Positions 33,529 through 41,975 of a DNA stretch of 64,000 nt are shown here, piece after piece. Within the stretch, counting starts at the first letter, position 1. The number at the start of each line of letters is the position of its first letter. Position numbers and translations under genes: made by a program. Below the pieces are notes generated by a model, which was not told the origin of the DNA, did no database searches, and was given only the letters and a program-made list of their open reading frames with translations. Source of the stretch: an uncultured Lachnospiraceae bacterium (GTDB lineage: Bacteria; Bacillota; Clostridia; Lachnospirales; Lachnospiraceae); contig CAJUBP010000010.1 of the NCBI GenBank assembly GCA_910584585.1, positions 11,369 to 75,368 of the forward strand. Reading direction: 5' to 3'.

Positions 33529-34566
33529 ATGAAGCAATATATTAAAGGGGCAGGCGGAACCGTTGTCAGCAAATCAATTTTGGAGGGGGCTTCCAGGCTT
33601 AAGTGGTTTTTCAGACAGGAGGCGGGCCACGGAAACGGCTGGATTGCTTTCGGCGACAGGGACACCCAGGAATATGTGGACAATCCGGATAATATGGCGG
33701 TGGTGGATTTTAATGTGCTGGCCAATATCGAGCCGGCGGTGGCCAATGTATTTTATCTCCCGGCGGGCACTGATCTGGAATTTTGCTCAGACGGGACCGG
33801 GGATTATTTTATCAATACACAGACCGGAGAAGAGATCCGGGAGCGGGTCAAGAATCCCCTGCAGGAAGCATTTGACAGGAATCTGAAATTTCTGAATCAG
33901 GAATCTTATCCGGAGGAATTGTTTCGGAGCCTGTTTCAAAAGAGTGATAAGCTAAAGACGGCTGTTATCGGCAAAGCGGATTTTCCAAGCGGAGAGGTTG
34001 TGCTGGCGGATCCCCTTGCCTATCTGGGCAGCGAATATACTATAACCTTGGAGAAGAAGATTCCTTCTGGCAGCCATCCGGTGGAACTTGCGGTCTGCCC
34101 GTCGAAGATTGCGGGAATGCGGGTTGCGGCGGCCCGGCTGATTGTCAGCAATAAAGAAGCGGTGCGGCATGAAATTGCCATGCCCAAGGGAAGCAGAATT
34201 GAGGATCTTGGGAAATCCGGCGTCTGGGGATTTTTCGGCGTGGACACGGGAATGGCTTGCTTTTCTGATTCGAAGGTGGCTCAGAAATACAAGAGTTTTA
34301 TTCAAAGCTGGCAGGAGAAGAATCCGGGCAGGAATAAATATACCGATTATTTTGCGGCGTTTTTCAAGGAAAGTTATCAGAAATTTCCGGAGCTTCAGCG
34401 GGAGGGCGGCGATTTTATTATCTGGCAGATCCCGAATACAAAATATAAGCTGCCCATGTTTGCAAGCGGCTTCGGCGACGGAATTTACAGCGGTTACTGG
34501 GGACTGGATGCAAAGGGGAAACCGGCGGAGCTTGTGATTCCCTTTATTAATCCGGAGTACATATAA
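33529..34566 (+). CDS. DUF2185-DUF4241 fusion protein
   Basis: A 345-residue protein. The N-terminal ~105 residues match the DUF2185/Imm33 pattern (GTVVSKSILEGASRLKWFFR, GWIAFGDRDTQEYVDNPDN, VVDFNVLANIEPAV). The C-terminal ~200 match DUF4241 (HPVELAVCPS, MRVAAARLIVS, FFGVDTGMACFSD, SGFGDGIYSGYWGLD). DUF2185 is classed among polymorphic-toxin immunity domains. No toxin gene is seen nearby. It is cytosolic with no signal or membrane segment. Confidence 0.8.
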   Translation: MKQYIKGAGGTVVSKSILEGASRLKWFFRQEAGHGNGWIAFGDRDTQEYVDNPDNMAVVDFNVLANIEPAVANVFYLPAGTDLEFCSDGTGDYFINTQTGEEIRERVKNPLQEAFDRNLKFLNQESYPEELFRSLFQKSDKLKTAVIGKADFPSGEVVLADPLAYLGSEYTITLEKKIPSGSHPVELAVCPSKIAGMRVAAARLIVSNKEAVRHEIAMPKGSRIEDLGKSGVWGFFGVDTGMACFSDSKVAQKYKSFIQSWQEKNPGRNKYTDYFAAFFKESYQKFPELQREGGDFIIWQIPNTKYKLPMFASGFGDGIYSGYWGLDAKGKPAELVIPFINPEYI

Positions 34567-34584
34567 GACAAAGGAACAATTATT

Positions 34585-37500
34585 ATGTCATTTGCACATC
34601 TTCACGTTCATACGGAATACAGTCTTTTAGACGGTTCCAATAAGATCAATGAATACGTAGCCCGGGTGAAAGAACTGGGCATGACTGCAGCGGCTATTAC
34701 TGATCACGGCGTCATGTACGGGGTGATTGATTTCTACCGGGCGGCCCGGGAGGCGGGCATTAACCCGATTCTGGGCTGCGAGGTCTATGTGGCTCCGGGC
34801 TCCAGGTTTGACCGGGAGAAAGTGGAAGGAGAAGACCGGTATTTTCATCTGGTGCTGCTGGCGGAAAATAACCAGGGTTACGCCAATCTGATGAAAATTG
34901 TATCAAGAGGTTTTACAGAAGGGTACTATTACCGGCCCAGGGTGGACCGGGAAGTGCTTGAGACTTACCGCGAGGGATTGATTGTCTTAAGCGCGTGTCT
35001 GGCCGGGGAAGTGCAGAAGCTTCTTTCCAGGGGATTCTACGAGGAAGCGAAAGAGGCGGCCCTGTGGCACGAGAAAACTTTCGGACAGGGCAATTATTTT
35101 CTGGAGCTGCAGGATCACGGCCTGCCGGAGCAGCAGAATGTGAATCAGCAGTTACTGCGGCTGAGCCGAGATACCGGCATCGCCTTAGTGGCCACCAATG
35201 ATATCCATTACACCTACGAAACGGACGTGGACTCCCACGATATTCTGCTGTGCCTGCAGACTGGGAAGAAGCTTTCGGACGAGAACCGGATGCGCTATGA
35301 GGGCGGCCAGTATTTCGTCAAGTCTGAAGCACAGATGCGGGAGCTGTTTCCCTATGCCTTAGAAGCTCTGGAGAATACCCAGAAAATTGCGGATCGCTGC
35401 CAGGTGGAAATTGAATTCGGCGTCACCAAGCTGCCGAAATTCGATGTGCCGAAAGGCTATACCTCCTGGGAATATCTGCAGAAGCTCTGCCAAGAAGGGT
35501 TAGCCCGCAGATATCCGGCGTCCTCCGGAATGAACGAAAGAGCCTCTTCCGAAAAGAAGCAGATATCTGTCCCGAAAGAGGAAATGGCGTCCTCCGGAAT
35601 GTGCGAAAGCGCGTCTTCCGAAGAGAAGCAGATATCTGTCCCGAAAGAGGAAATGGCGTCCTCCGGAATGTGCGAAAGCGCGTCTTCCGAAGAGAAGCAG
35701 ATATCTGTCCCGAAAGGGGAAATGGCGCCGTCCGGAATGGACGAAAGCGCGCATCCAAAAGAGAAGCAGGTTTTCATTCTGGGAAAGGGAGAAGTTCCCC
35801 TGGCGGATTTGGAAAGGCAGCTTCAATATGAATTGGACATTATTCAGCAGATGGGATATGTGGACTACTTCCTGATCGTGTGGGACTTTATCCGTTTCGC
35901 CCGGGAAAACGGCATCGCGGTAGGGCCGGGGCGGGGCAGCGCGGCCGGCTCTCTGGTGGCCTATACCCTGGAAATCACCAATATTGATCCGATTCGCTAC
36001 AGCCTGATTTTTGAACGCTTTCTGAATCCGGAGCGGGTCACCATGCCGGATATTGATATTGATTTCTGCGTGGAACGCAGACAGGAAGTCATTGATTATG
36101 TCAGTGAGAAATACGGCAGGGACCGGGTGGTGCAGATTGTCACCTTCGGTACCATGGCGGCCAGAGGCGTGATTCGGGATGTGGGCCGAGTGATGGATAT
36201 GCCCTATGCTTTTGTGGACAGCATTGCCAAGCAGATTCCCACGGAACTGGGAATTACCATAGACAAAGCCATGGAAATGAACCGGGAGCTGCGGGAAATT
36301 TATGAAAATGATGAGAGCGTCACCAGATTGATTGACATGTCAAGGCGCCTGGAGGGTCTGCCCAGACATACCTCCATGCACGCGGCCGGGGTGGTGATCA
36401 GTTCCAAGGCGGTAGATGAATTTGTTCCCCTTTCCAGAGGAAGCGACGGCGCCATAACCACTCAGTTTACCATGACCACCTTAGAAGAACTGGGGCTTTT
36501 GAAAATGGACTTTCTGGGGCTGCGGAACCTGACGGTGCTTCAGAATGCCGTCAATCTGATAGAAGAAGATCAGGGCATCCGGCTTGATATTGATAAGATT
36601 GATTTTGACGACAAGGCCGTATTGGATTCCATCGGAACCGGAAAGACCGAAGGGGTATTCCAGTTAGAAAGCGGCGGCATGAAGAACTTTATGAAGGAAT
36701 TAAAGCCTCAGAGCCTGGAGGATATTATTGCTGGAATTTCCCTGTACCGGCCGGGGCCCATGGATTTTATTCCGGCCTATATCCGGGGGAAAAACAATCC
36801 GGATTCCGTCACTTATGACTGCCCTCAGTTAGAGCCGATTTTAGCGCCTACTTACGGCTGTATTGTCTACCAGGAGCAGGTGATGCAGATTGTGCGGGAA
36901 CTGGCAGGCTATACCTTGGGGCGCAGCGATTTGGTGCGCCGTGCCATGTCCAAGAAAAAAGGCTCTGTGATGGAAAAGGAGCGGAAGAATTTTGTATACG
37001 GCAATCCTGAGGAAGGAGTTCCGGGCTGTATCAGCAATGGGATCGATGAGAAGATTGCCAACAAGATTTATGACGATATGATTGATTTCGCCAAATACGC
37101 TTTCAACAAGTCCCATGCGGCGGCTTACGCGGTGGTGGCTTATCAGACCGCTTACCTGAAATATTATTATCCCTTAGAATACATGGCGGCTTTGATGACC
37201 TCTGTCATGGGGCATATCGGCAAGATATCAGAGTATATTTTTACCTGCCGGCAGATGGGAATCAAAGTGCTTCCCCCCAGTGCCAATGACGGGGAGAGCA
37301 ATTTTTCCGTGTCGGAGGGGGGAATCCGCTACGGGCTGTCCGCCATTAAGAGCGTGAATCACGCCTTCATTCAGAATCTATGCGAGGAACGGAGAGAGAG
37401 AGGGAAATTTACCAGTTTAAAGGATTTTCTCACCCGGATGACGGATAAGGAGATCAACAAGCGGGTGGTGGAAAATCTGATCAAAGCCGGCGCCCTGGAT

Positions 37501-38343
37501 GATTTGGGGCCTACCAGAAAGCAGAGCATGATGGTGTATGTGGGCATTATGGATGAAATTGCCCAGAATAAAAAGAATACCATGGCAGGCCAGATGACGC
37601 TGTTTGATCTGGCGGACGAGGAGGCGAAAGCAGATTTTGAGGTGCAGCTTCCGGACGTGGGGGAATACTCCAGAGAGGTATATCTGGGATTTGAAAAGGA
37701 AGTGCTGGGGATTTACATCAGTGGCCATCCCCTGGAAGAATACGCGGATAAAATGAAGAAAAACATAACCAGGGTGACCACGGATTTCCTTTTGGAAGAG
37801 GGCACGGATCAGTGCAGAGTCCGGGACGGGGAAATCGCCGTGGTGGGCGGAATGATTGTGGACAAGACTGTCAAGTACACCAGAAATAATCAGACCATGG
37901 CTTTTATCACCTTAGAAGATCTGGTGGGAAATCTGGAAGTTATTATTTTCCCCAAAACCTATGAAAAATGCAGCGCCATTCTGAACGTGGATGAAAAAGT
38001 TTTTATCAAAGGCCGGGCAGTCACAGAAGAGGAAAAAAACGGCAAGCTGATCTGCGAAAGAATCTATTCTTTTGACGATACGCCCAAAGAACTGTGGCTG
38101 CAGTTTGCCACAAAGGAAGAGTATGGGCGGCAGGAAGAGCAGGTGCTGGAGCTGCTGCGGGGCGGATTTGGAAAAAACAGGGTGATTATCTACATTTCCG
38201 GCGAAAAAATAATGAAGCGCCTGCCTGTAAACTGCAGTGTTGACGTTACGTCTGAGAAAATTAACACATTGACTAACATTTTAGGAGAAAAAAATGTAAA
38301 AGTTGTAGAAAAGAGCATTGAAAATCTTTCCAAAAGAGATTAG
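34585..38343 (+). CDS. dnaE: DNA polymerase III alpha subunit (DnaE) with tandem-repeat insertion
   Basis: A 1252-residue replicative polymerase. N-terminal PHP domain (FAHLHVHTEYSLLDG), polymerase palm with GPGRGSAAGSLVAY and the catalytic MPDIDIDF (D489/D491/D493), helix-hairpin-helix region (KSHAAAYAVVAYQTAYLKYY) and a C-terminal OB fold (MIVDKTVKYTRNNQTMAF). Between the PHP domain and the palm, residues ~313-398 consist of 3.7 copies of a 23-residue repeat absent from normal DnaE. The frame is intact and both flanks are well conserved, so the enzyme is presumably functional. AAAGGA precedes the ATG. Confidence 0.96.
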   Translation: MSFAHLHVHTEYSLLDGSNKINEYVARVKELGMTAAAITDHGVMYGVIDFYRAAREAGINPILGCEVYVAPGSRFDREKVEGEDRYFHLVLLAENNQGYANLMKIVSRGFTEGYYYRPRVDREVLETYREGLIVLSACLAGEVQKLLSRGFYEEAKEAALWHEKTFGQGNYFLELQDHGLPEQQNVNQQLLRLSRDTGIALVATNDIHYTYETDVDSHDILLCLQTGKKLSDENRMRYEGGQYFVKSEAQMRELFPYALEALENTQKIADRCQVEIEFGVTKLPKFDVPKGYTSWEYLQKLCQEGLARRYPASSGMNERASSEKKQISVPKEEMASSGMCESASSEEKQISVPKEEMASSGMCESASSEEKQISVPKGEMAPSGMDESAHPKEKQVFILGKGEVPLADLERQLQYELDIIQQMGYVDYFLIVWDFIRFARENGIAVGPGRGSAAGSLVAYTLEITNIDPIRYSLIFERFLNPERVTMPDIDIDFCVERRQEVIDYVSEKYGRDRVVQIVTFGTMAARGVIRDVGRVMDMPYAFVDSIAKQIPTELGITIDKAMEMNRELREIYENDESVTRLIDMSRRLEGLPRHTSMHAAGVVISSKAVDEFVPLSRGSDGAITTQFTMTTLEELGLLKMDFLGLRNLTVLQNAVNLIEEDQGIRLDIDKIDFDDKAVLDSIGTGKTEGVFQLESGGMKNFMKELKPQSLEDIIAGISLYRPGPMDFIPAYIRGKNNPDSVTYDCPQLEPILAPTYGCIVYQEQVMQIVRELAGYTLGRSDLVRRAMSKKKGSVMEKERKNFVYGNPEEGVPGCISNGIDEKIANKIYDDMIDFAKYAFNKSHAAAYAVVAYQTAYLKYYYPLEYMAALMTSVMGHIGKISEYIFTCRQMGIKVLPPSANDGESNFSVSEGGIRYGLSAIKSVNHAFIQNLCEERRERGKFTSLKDFLTRMTDKEINKRVVENLIKAGALDDLGPTRKQSMMVYVGIMDEIAQNKKNTMAGQMTLFDLADEEAKADFEVQLPDVGEYSREVYLGFEKEVLGIYISGHPLEEYADKMKKNITRVTTDFLLEEGTDQCRVRDGEIAVVGGMIVDKTVKYTRNNQTMAFITLEDLVGNLEVIIFPKTYEKCSAILNVDEKVFIKGRAVTEEEKNGKLICERIYSFDDTPKELWLQFATKEEYGRQEEQVLELLRGGFGKNRVIIYISGEKIMKRLPVNCSVDVTSEKINTLTNILGEKNVKVVEKSIENLSKRD
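35521..35778 (+). repeat. 69-bp in-frame tandem repeat inside dnaE
   Basis: Units at 35521, 35590, 35659 and a partial one at 35728 encode SSGMCESASSEEKQISVP-type repeats. Copies 2 and 3 are nearly identical at the DNA level, implying recent expansion. Confidence 0.95.
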
Positions 38344-38386
38344 AATGTAAGAGACAATTCAGGACAGGAAAACAGGAGGGACGGTT

Positions 38387-39361
38387 ATGGCAAAAGAAGT
38401 TCAGACAATCGGTGTGCTTACCAGCGGCGGAGACGCGCCGGGCATGAACGCCGCAATCCGCGCGGTAGTTCGTCAGGGTCTTGCGCGGGGCAAGAAAGTA
38501 AAGGGTATTAAGAGAGGATACGCCGGACTGCTTCAGGAAGAGATCGTTGATATGGAAGCAAAAGGCGTTTCAGATACGATTCAAAGGGGCGGCACGATTC
38601 TGCAGACTGCGCGGTGCAGCGAGTTCCGTACGCCGGAAGGACAGGCGCTGGGTGCGGAAGTCTGCAGAAAGCACGGCATTGACGGCGTAATTGTAATCGG
38701 CGGAGACGGTTCCTTTAAGGGAGCTCAGAAGCTGGCGGCTCTGGGGATCAACACCGTTGCGATTCCTGGAACCATTGATTTGGATATTGCGTGCACCGAG
38801 TATACCATTGGGTTTGATACGGCAGTGAATACAGCAATGGACGCCATTGACAAGGTAAGGGATACCTCCACTTCCCATGAGCGGTGCTCTATTATTGAGG
38901 TTATGGGACGGGGAGCAGGCTATATCGCGCTGTGGTGCGGAATTGCCAACGGCGCAGAGGATATCCTGCTGCCGGAGAAGTATGACTATGATGAGCAGAA
39001 ACTGGTCAATAACATCATTGCCAACCGCAAGAAGGGAAAGAAGCATCACATTATTATCAATGCAGAGGGAATCGGACATTCCGCAAGTATGGCCAAGCGT
39101 ATTGAGGCGGCCACCGGACTTGAGACAAGGGCTACGATTTTAGGCCACATGCAGAGAGGCGGAAGCCCTACCTGTAAGGACCGTGTCTATGCTTCCACCA
39201 TGGGCGCCTATGCTGTGGATTTGCTGTGCGAAGGCAAGTCTAACCGCGTGGTGGGATACCGCCACGGAGATTTTGTGGATTTTGACATCGACGAAGCTCT
39301 GGCGATGGAGAAGCAGCTTCCGGAGTATCAGTTCCAGGTCTGCAGGAATTTAAGCGTATAA
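38387..39361 (+). CDS. pfkA: 6-phosphofructokinase
   Basis: A 324-residue ATP-type phosphofructokinase (fructose 6-phosphate to fructose 1,6-bisphosphate). Motifs: TSGGDAPGMNAAIRAVV, GGDGSFKGAQKL (Gly for ATP use), IPGTIDLDI, TIGFDTAVNTAMDAID and EVMGRGAGYIAL. The usual TIDNDI active-site loop reads TIDLDI, with both catalytic Asp residues kept but Asn replaced by Leu. It follows dnaE by 43 nt with AGGAGG before the ATG. Confidence 0.95.
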   Translation: MAKEVQTIGVLTSGGDAPGMNAAIRAVVRQGLARGKKVKGIKRGYAGLLQEEIVDMEAKGVSDTIQRGGTILQTARCSEFRTPEGQALGAEVCRKHGIDGVIVIGGDGSFKGAQKLAALGINTVAIPGTIDLDIACTEYTIGFDTAVNTAMDAIDKVRDTSTSHERCSIIEVMGRGAGYIALWCGIANGAEDILLPEKYDYDEQKLVNNIIANRKKGKKHHIIINAEGIGHSASMAKRIEAATGLETRATILGHMQRGGSPTCKDRVYASTMGAYAVDLLCEGKSNRVVGYRHGDFVDFDIDEALAMEKQLPEYQFQVCRNLSV

Positions 39362-39442
39362 TTTCCGGCGTTTGACGCGGATGGCAGAATTGCGGTTTTT
39401 CCGGCGCGGATGTTTTCGTACCGGTTTTGGAAGGAAAAGAAT

Positions 39443-40267
39443 ATGATAACAAGTTCTGCGAATCAGCAGATAAAACGAATTTTACAGTTGAATAAAAAGG
39501 CAAGAACCCGCTATGAGCAGCGGGTTTTTGTGGCTGAAGGAATGAAAATGTGCATGGAGGCTCCGAAAGAACGGATAGAGGCCGTGTATGTTTCCGAATC
39601 TTTTGCCCGGGAGGAAAGCAGGCTTTCGGGCATCCGGGGATATTCCTATGAGGTTCTCTCAGACAGCCTGTTTCGCGCCGTCAGCGATACCAAAACGCCC
39701 CAGGGGATTCTCTGCCTGGTGAGAATGCCGGAATACAGCCTGGAGGATTTGCTTGGCCCTGCCGCGGATGGAGAACCTTTTCAAATGCAGAGGGAAAACA
39801 GGAGAAATCCCCACCTGTTAATTCTGGAGGGCATTCAGGATCCCGGCAATCTGGGAACCATGATACGGACCGGGGAAGGAGCCGGGGCAACGGGCGTTAT
39901 TATGGATAAGAATACAGTGGATATTTTCCATCCCAAGACCATCCGCGCCACCATGGGCTCTCTGTACCGGATGCCTTTTTATATCGCTTCTGATCTGCCG
40001 GAGACGATTCTGTGGTTAAAAGGGCAGGGCATTTCCATGTACGCGGCTCATTTGAAGGGAGAGCTTGCTTACTGCCAGCCAGACTACAGACAGCCTGCGG
40101 GATTTCTGATTGGAAATGAGGGAAATGGTTTAAGTCCGAAGATCGCGAATCTGGCGGATACCCGGATTCGGATTCCCATGGAGGGACAGGTGGAATCTTT
40201 AAACGCGGCAGTGGCGGCGGCTTTGTTGATGTATGAAGCCAGGCGGCAGAGAGAATTAAATGATTGA
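39443..40267 (+). CDS. TrmH/SpoU-family RNA 2'-O-methyltransferase
   Basis: A 274-residue SPOUT methyltransferase that would methylate rRNA or tRNA using S-adenosylmethionine. N-terminal substrate-binding part (KARTRYEQRVFVAEGMKM), then LEGIQDPGNLGTMIRTGEGAG, HPKTIRATMGSLYRMPF, FLIGNEGNGLS and VESLNAAVAAALLMYEA. The start at 39443 follows GGAAGGAAAAG; a 39410 start has no site. Exact target nucleotide unknown. Confidence 0.92.
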   Translation: MITSSANQQIKRILQLNKKARTRYEQRVFVAEGMKMCMEAPKERIEAVYVSESFAREESRLSGIRGYSYEVLSDSLFRAVSDTKTPQGILCLVRMPEYSLEDLLGPAADGEPFQMQRENRRNPHLLILEGIQDPGNLGTMIRTGEGAGATGVIMDKNTVDIFHPKTIRATMGSLYRMPFYIASDLPETILWLKGQGISMYAAHLKGELAYCQPDYRQPAGFLIGNEGNGLSPKIANLADTRIRIPMEGQVESLNAAVAAALLMYEARRQRELND

Positions 40268-40287
40268 AAGTTTAAGAACAGTCAGGA

Positions 40288-40393
40288 AAGAGGCTGTCGG
40301 GAAATGGCAAATTTCTACAATATATAGATATGAATTGTGGAGCTTCAAACTATATATTGTGGAAAGAATTCATTTTCCGGCAGCCCCCTTTCT
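40288..40393 (+). repeat. dispersed ~100-bp palindromic element, copy 3
   Basis: Arms GAGGCTGTCGGGAAATGGCA and CATTTTCCGGCAGCCCCC, inner arms TACAATATATAGAT and ACTATATATTGTGG. It separates the methyltransferase gene from a convergent small gene whose stop touches its right edge. Confidence 0.85.
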
Positions 40394-40653
40394 TATTCTT
40401 CTATCACATGGATTTCCAGAAAGTCGAAGTCAATGGTTTCCACAAAGTTATCCTGATAGAATCTGGCCTTCCCGTGGCGCTTGAATTCTGCAATCGTAGC
40501 GTCTAACCAGATTGGCTTGCTCAGATCGAATTCATAGCAGACTTGATCCAGCGCGCCGAAAATTTTGTGGGTCCGTGTGTCGTTGCTGTCGTCGGCAATC
40601 ACAGTGTCTTTGATCAGATGATTGTTTTTCCATATTTTAAACCAGATACGCAT
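40393..40653 (-). CDS. small hypothetical protein
   Basis: An 86-residue acidic protein (MRIWFKIWKNNHLIKDTVI... FVETIDFDFLEIHVIEE) that I do not recognise. AAAGGATCTGCC precedes the ATG on the minus strand, and the base pattern is coding-like. No signal or membrane segment. The upstream leader contains a perfect 21-bp inverted repeat. Confidence 0.7.
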   Translation of the reverse strand: MRIWFKIWKNNHLIKDTVIADDSNDTRTHKIFGALDQVCYEFDLSKPIWLDATIAEFKRHGKARFYQDNFVETIDFDFLEIHVIEE

Positions 40654-40675
40654 GGCAGATCCTTTCTAAAGAACG

Positions 40676-40727
40676 GTTCAGAAATAACTTTTAAATTCTG
40701 CGCGCTATTTAAAAGTTATTTCTGAAC
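40676..40727. repeat. perfect 21-bp inverted repeat
   Basis: Arms 40676-40696 (GTTCAGAAATAACTTTTAAA plus T) and 40707-40727 are exact reverse complements around a 10-nt loop. It lies just upstream of the small minus-strand gene. A diverged piece (TTCGGAAATAACTTTGG) occurs at ~54179. Confidence 0.85.
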
Positions 40728-40794
40728 AGTTTCTAATTTTCTATCGCATACAGTAGAGTATATCTCAGGAAGAGAGGATTTTCAACTGTTTTTT

Positions 40795-40904
40795 GCAAAT
40801 GGAAAAGACCAGAGGTTTCGCCGAAGCAAAACCCTGGTCCAAAAGAGAGTGGGCAAAAATTAAGTTACATCCGTGATGGGAATCAACCATCACACTTGAC
40901 TGTG
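40795..40904 (-). ncRNA. candidate small RNA with own promoter and terminator
   Basis: On the minus strand TTGCAA (40933-40938) and TATAAT (40910-40915), 17-nt spacer, predict a transcript starting near 40903. It contains a hairpin GTGATGG...CCCATCAC (~40867-40893) and ends in a stem GACCAGGG...CCTCTGGTC (40807-40839) followed by TTTTCC. There is no reading frame of note. About 110 nt; family not recognised. Confidence 0.6.
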
Positions 40905-40909
40905 TCTGT

Positions 40910-40938
40910 ATTATAGCTTCTAATGGAGACAGTTGCAA
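40910..40938 (-). promoter_or_regulatory. promoter of the candidate small RNA
   Basis: TTGCAA and a consensus TATAAT with optimal 17-nt spacing on the minus strand. Confidence 0.7.
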
Positions 40939-41140
40939 GGGCAAAAAATGAGAAGTGTCAAAAAACGGGCGCGGTTTTTGACATTCGCGTTAAGATGTAT
41001 GAGAAAAATCCCGGAAAACAATGCAATATTCCAAATAACAGGCAGAAAGGAAAAGGAAAAAGGTACTAGGCAATTCAACCAAATTGAAATAGTGAAATTT
41101 GAACGATTTGGACATAATTTTATTTTTTTGGAAAGACAGC

Positions 41141-41169
41141 TTGAATTTTTCCGTTGAAAGTGCTAGTAT
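41141..41169 (+). promoter_or_regulatory. promoter of the glpP leader
   Basis: TTGAAT (41141-41146) and TAGTAT (41164-41169), 17-nt spacer, giving a leader of about 160 nt before glpP. Between 40940 and 41140 I see only a small TGTCAAAAA...TTTTTGACA hairpin (40956-40983). Confidence 0.6.
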
Positions 41170-41212
41170 AAAAACATGAGACAGAAGTCAACAAGGTGCC
41201 TGGAGAACGGAG

Positions 41213-41262
41213 AGTAAGGTTAGCACAGCAGAAATGTTGTTTATTAGCTTTACTCTTTTTTC
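41213..41262 (+). terminator. leader terminator upstream of glpP (candidate GlpP antitermination site)
   Basis: An 11-bp stem GAGTAAGGTTA / TTAGCTTTACTC (two G-U pairs) followed by TTTTTT lies inside the 5' leader. GlpP in Bacillus subtilis prevents termination at such leader hairpins in the presence of glycerol 3-phosphate, so autoregulation is likely. Confidence 0.7.
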
Positions 41263-41333
41263 TTGTCTCAGAGGAGGTGAGAGAGCGAAGAAGAGAAGAA
41301 ACGTGAACTGAGCAGAACTGGTATGGGAGGCTT

Positions 41334-41900
41334 ATGGAACAGAAATTTTATGATGCAATGGCGGATTGCCCGGTGATTGCAGCAGTTAAAAATTTTGAGG
41401 GAGTTGAACGGTGTTTGGAATCTGATGTAAAAATCATATTTGTATTATTCGGGAACCTGTGCAATATCAGTGGGATTGTGGAACGGGTGAAAGAAGCCGG
41501 CAAGATGGCTCTGGTACATATTGATTTGATCGAAGGCTTGAGCGCTCATGAGATTGCGGTAGACTATATCAGAAAAAACACGAAAGCAGATGGAATTATT
41601 TCAACAAGGATGAATATGATTAATCGGGCGAAAGAGTTGTCCTTTTATACAGTTTTTCGGATATTTGTCCTGGATTCCAGAGCTTATCAGAGTATAGAGA
41701 AACAGAAGAAGCAGATTCGGGCGGATTTTATCGAGATTCTGCCGGGAGTAATGCCGAAGATTATACGAAAGATCAATAAGCTTAGTTCTCAGCCTGTAAT
41801 TGCCGGGGGCCTGATTACAGATAAGGAAGATGTCATTGACGCATTGAATGCCGGAGCAATTTCAGTCTCAACCACCAACCAGGACATATGGTTTATGTAA
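41334..41900 (+). CDS. glpP: glycerol-3-phosphate responsive antiterminator GlpP
   Basis: A 188-residue RNA-binding antiterminator with a TIM-barrel-like fold: PVIAAVKNFEGVERCLESD, IIFVLFGNLCNI, ALVHIDLIEGLS, DGIISTRMNMI, IEILPGVMPKII, QPVIAGGLI, NAGAISVSTTNQDIW. It binds glycerol 3-phosphate and glp leader RNA. It is first in the glycerol cluster, ahead of a TetR regulator, glpK and glpF. Confidence 0.93.
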   Translation: MEQKFYDAMADCPVIAAVKNFEGVERCLESDVKIIFVLFGNLCNISGIVERVKEAGKMALVHIDLIEGLSAHEIAVDYIRKNTKADGIISTRMNMINRAKELSFYTVFRIFVLDSRAYQSIEKQKKQIRADFIEILPGVMPKIIRKINKLSSQPVIAGGLITDKEDVIDALNAGAISVSTTNQDIWFM

Positions 41901-41975
41901 GCAGGGCAAAAAGGAGGAAGCGCCGACGGCACCCCCCCTATATGCCCAGAGAGCAGGGCAAAAGGAGGAAGAGAG
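41901..41975 (+). repeat. duplicated ribosome-binding segment before the TetR gene
   Basis: GCAGGGCAAAAAGGAGGAAG at 41901 is repeated at 41955 with one A fewer. Only the second copy is followed by a start codon; the DNA between carries a C-rich stretch. Confidence 0.65.
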
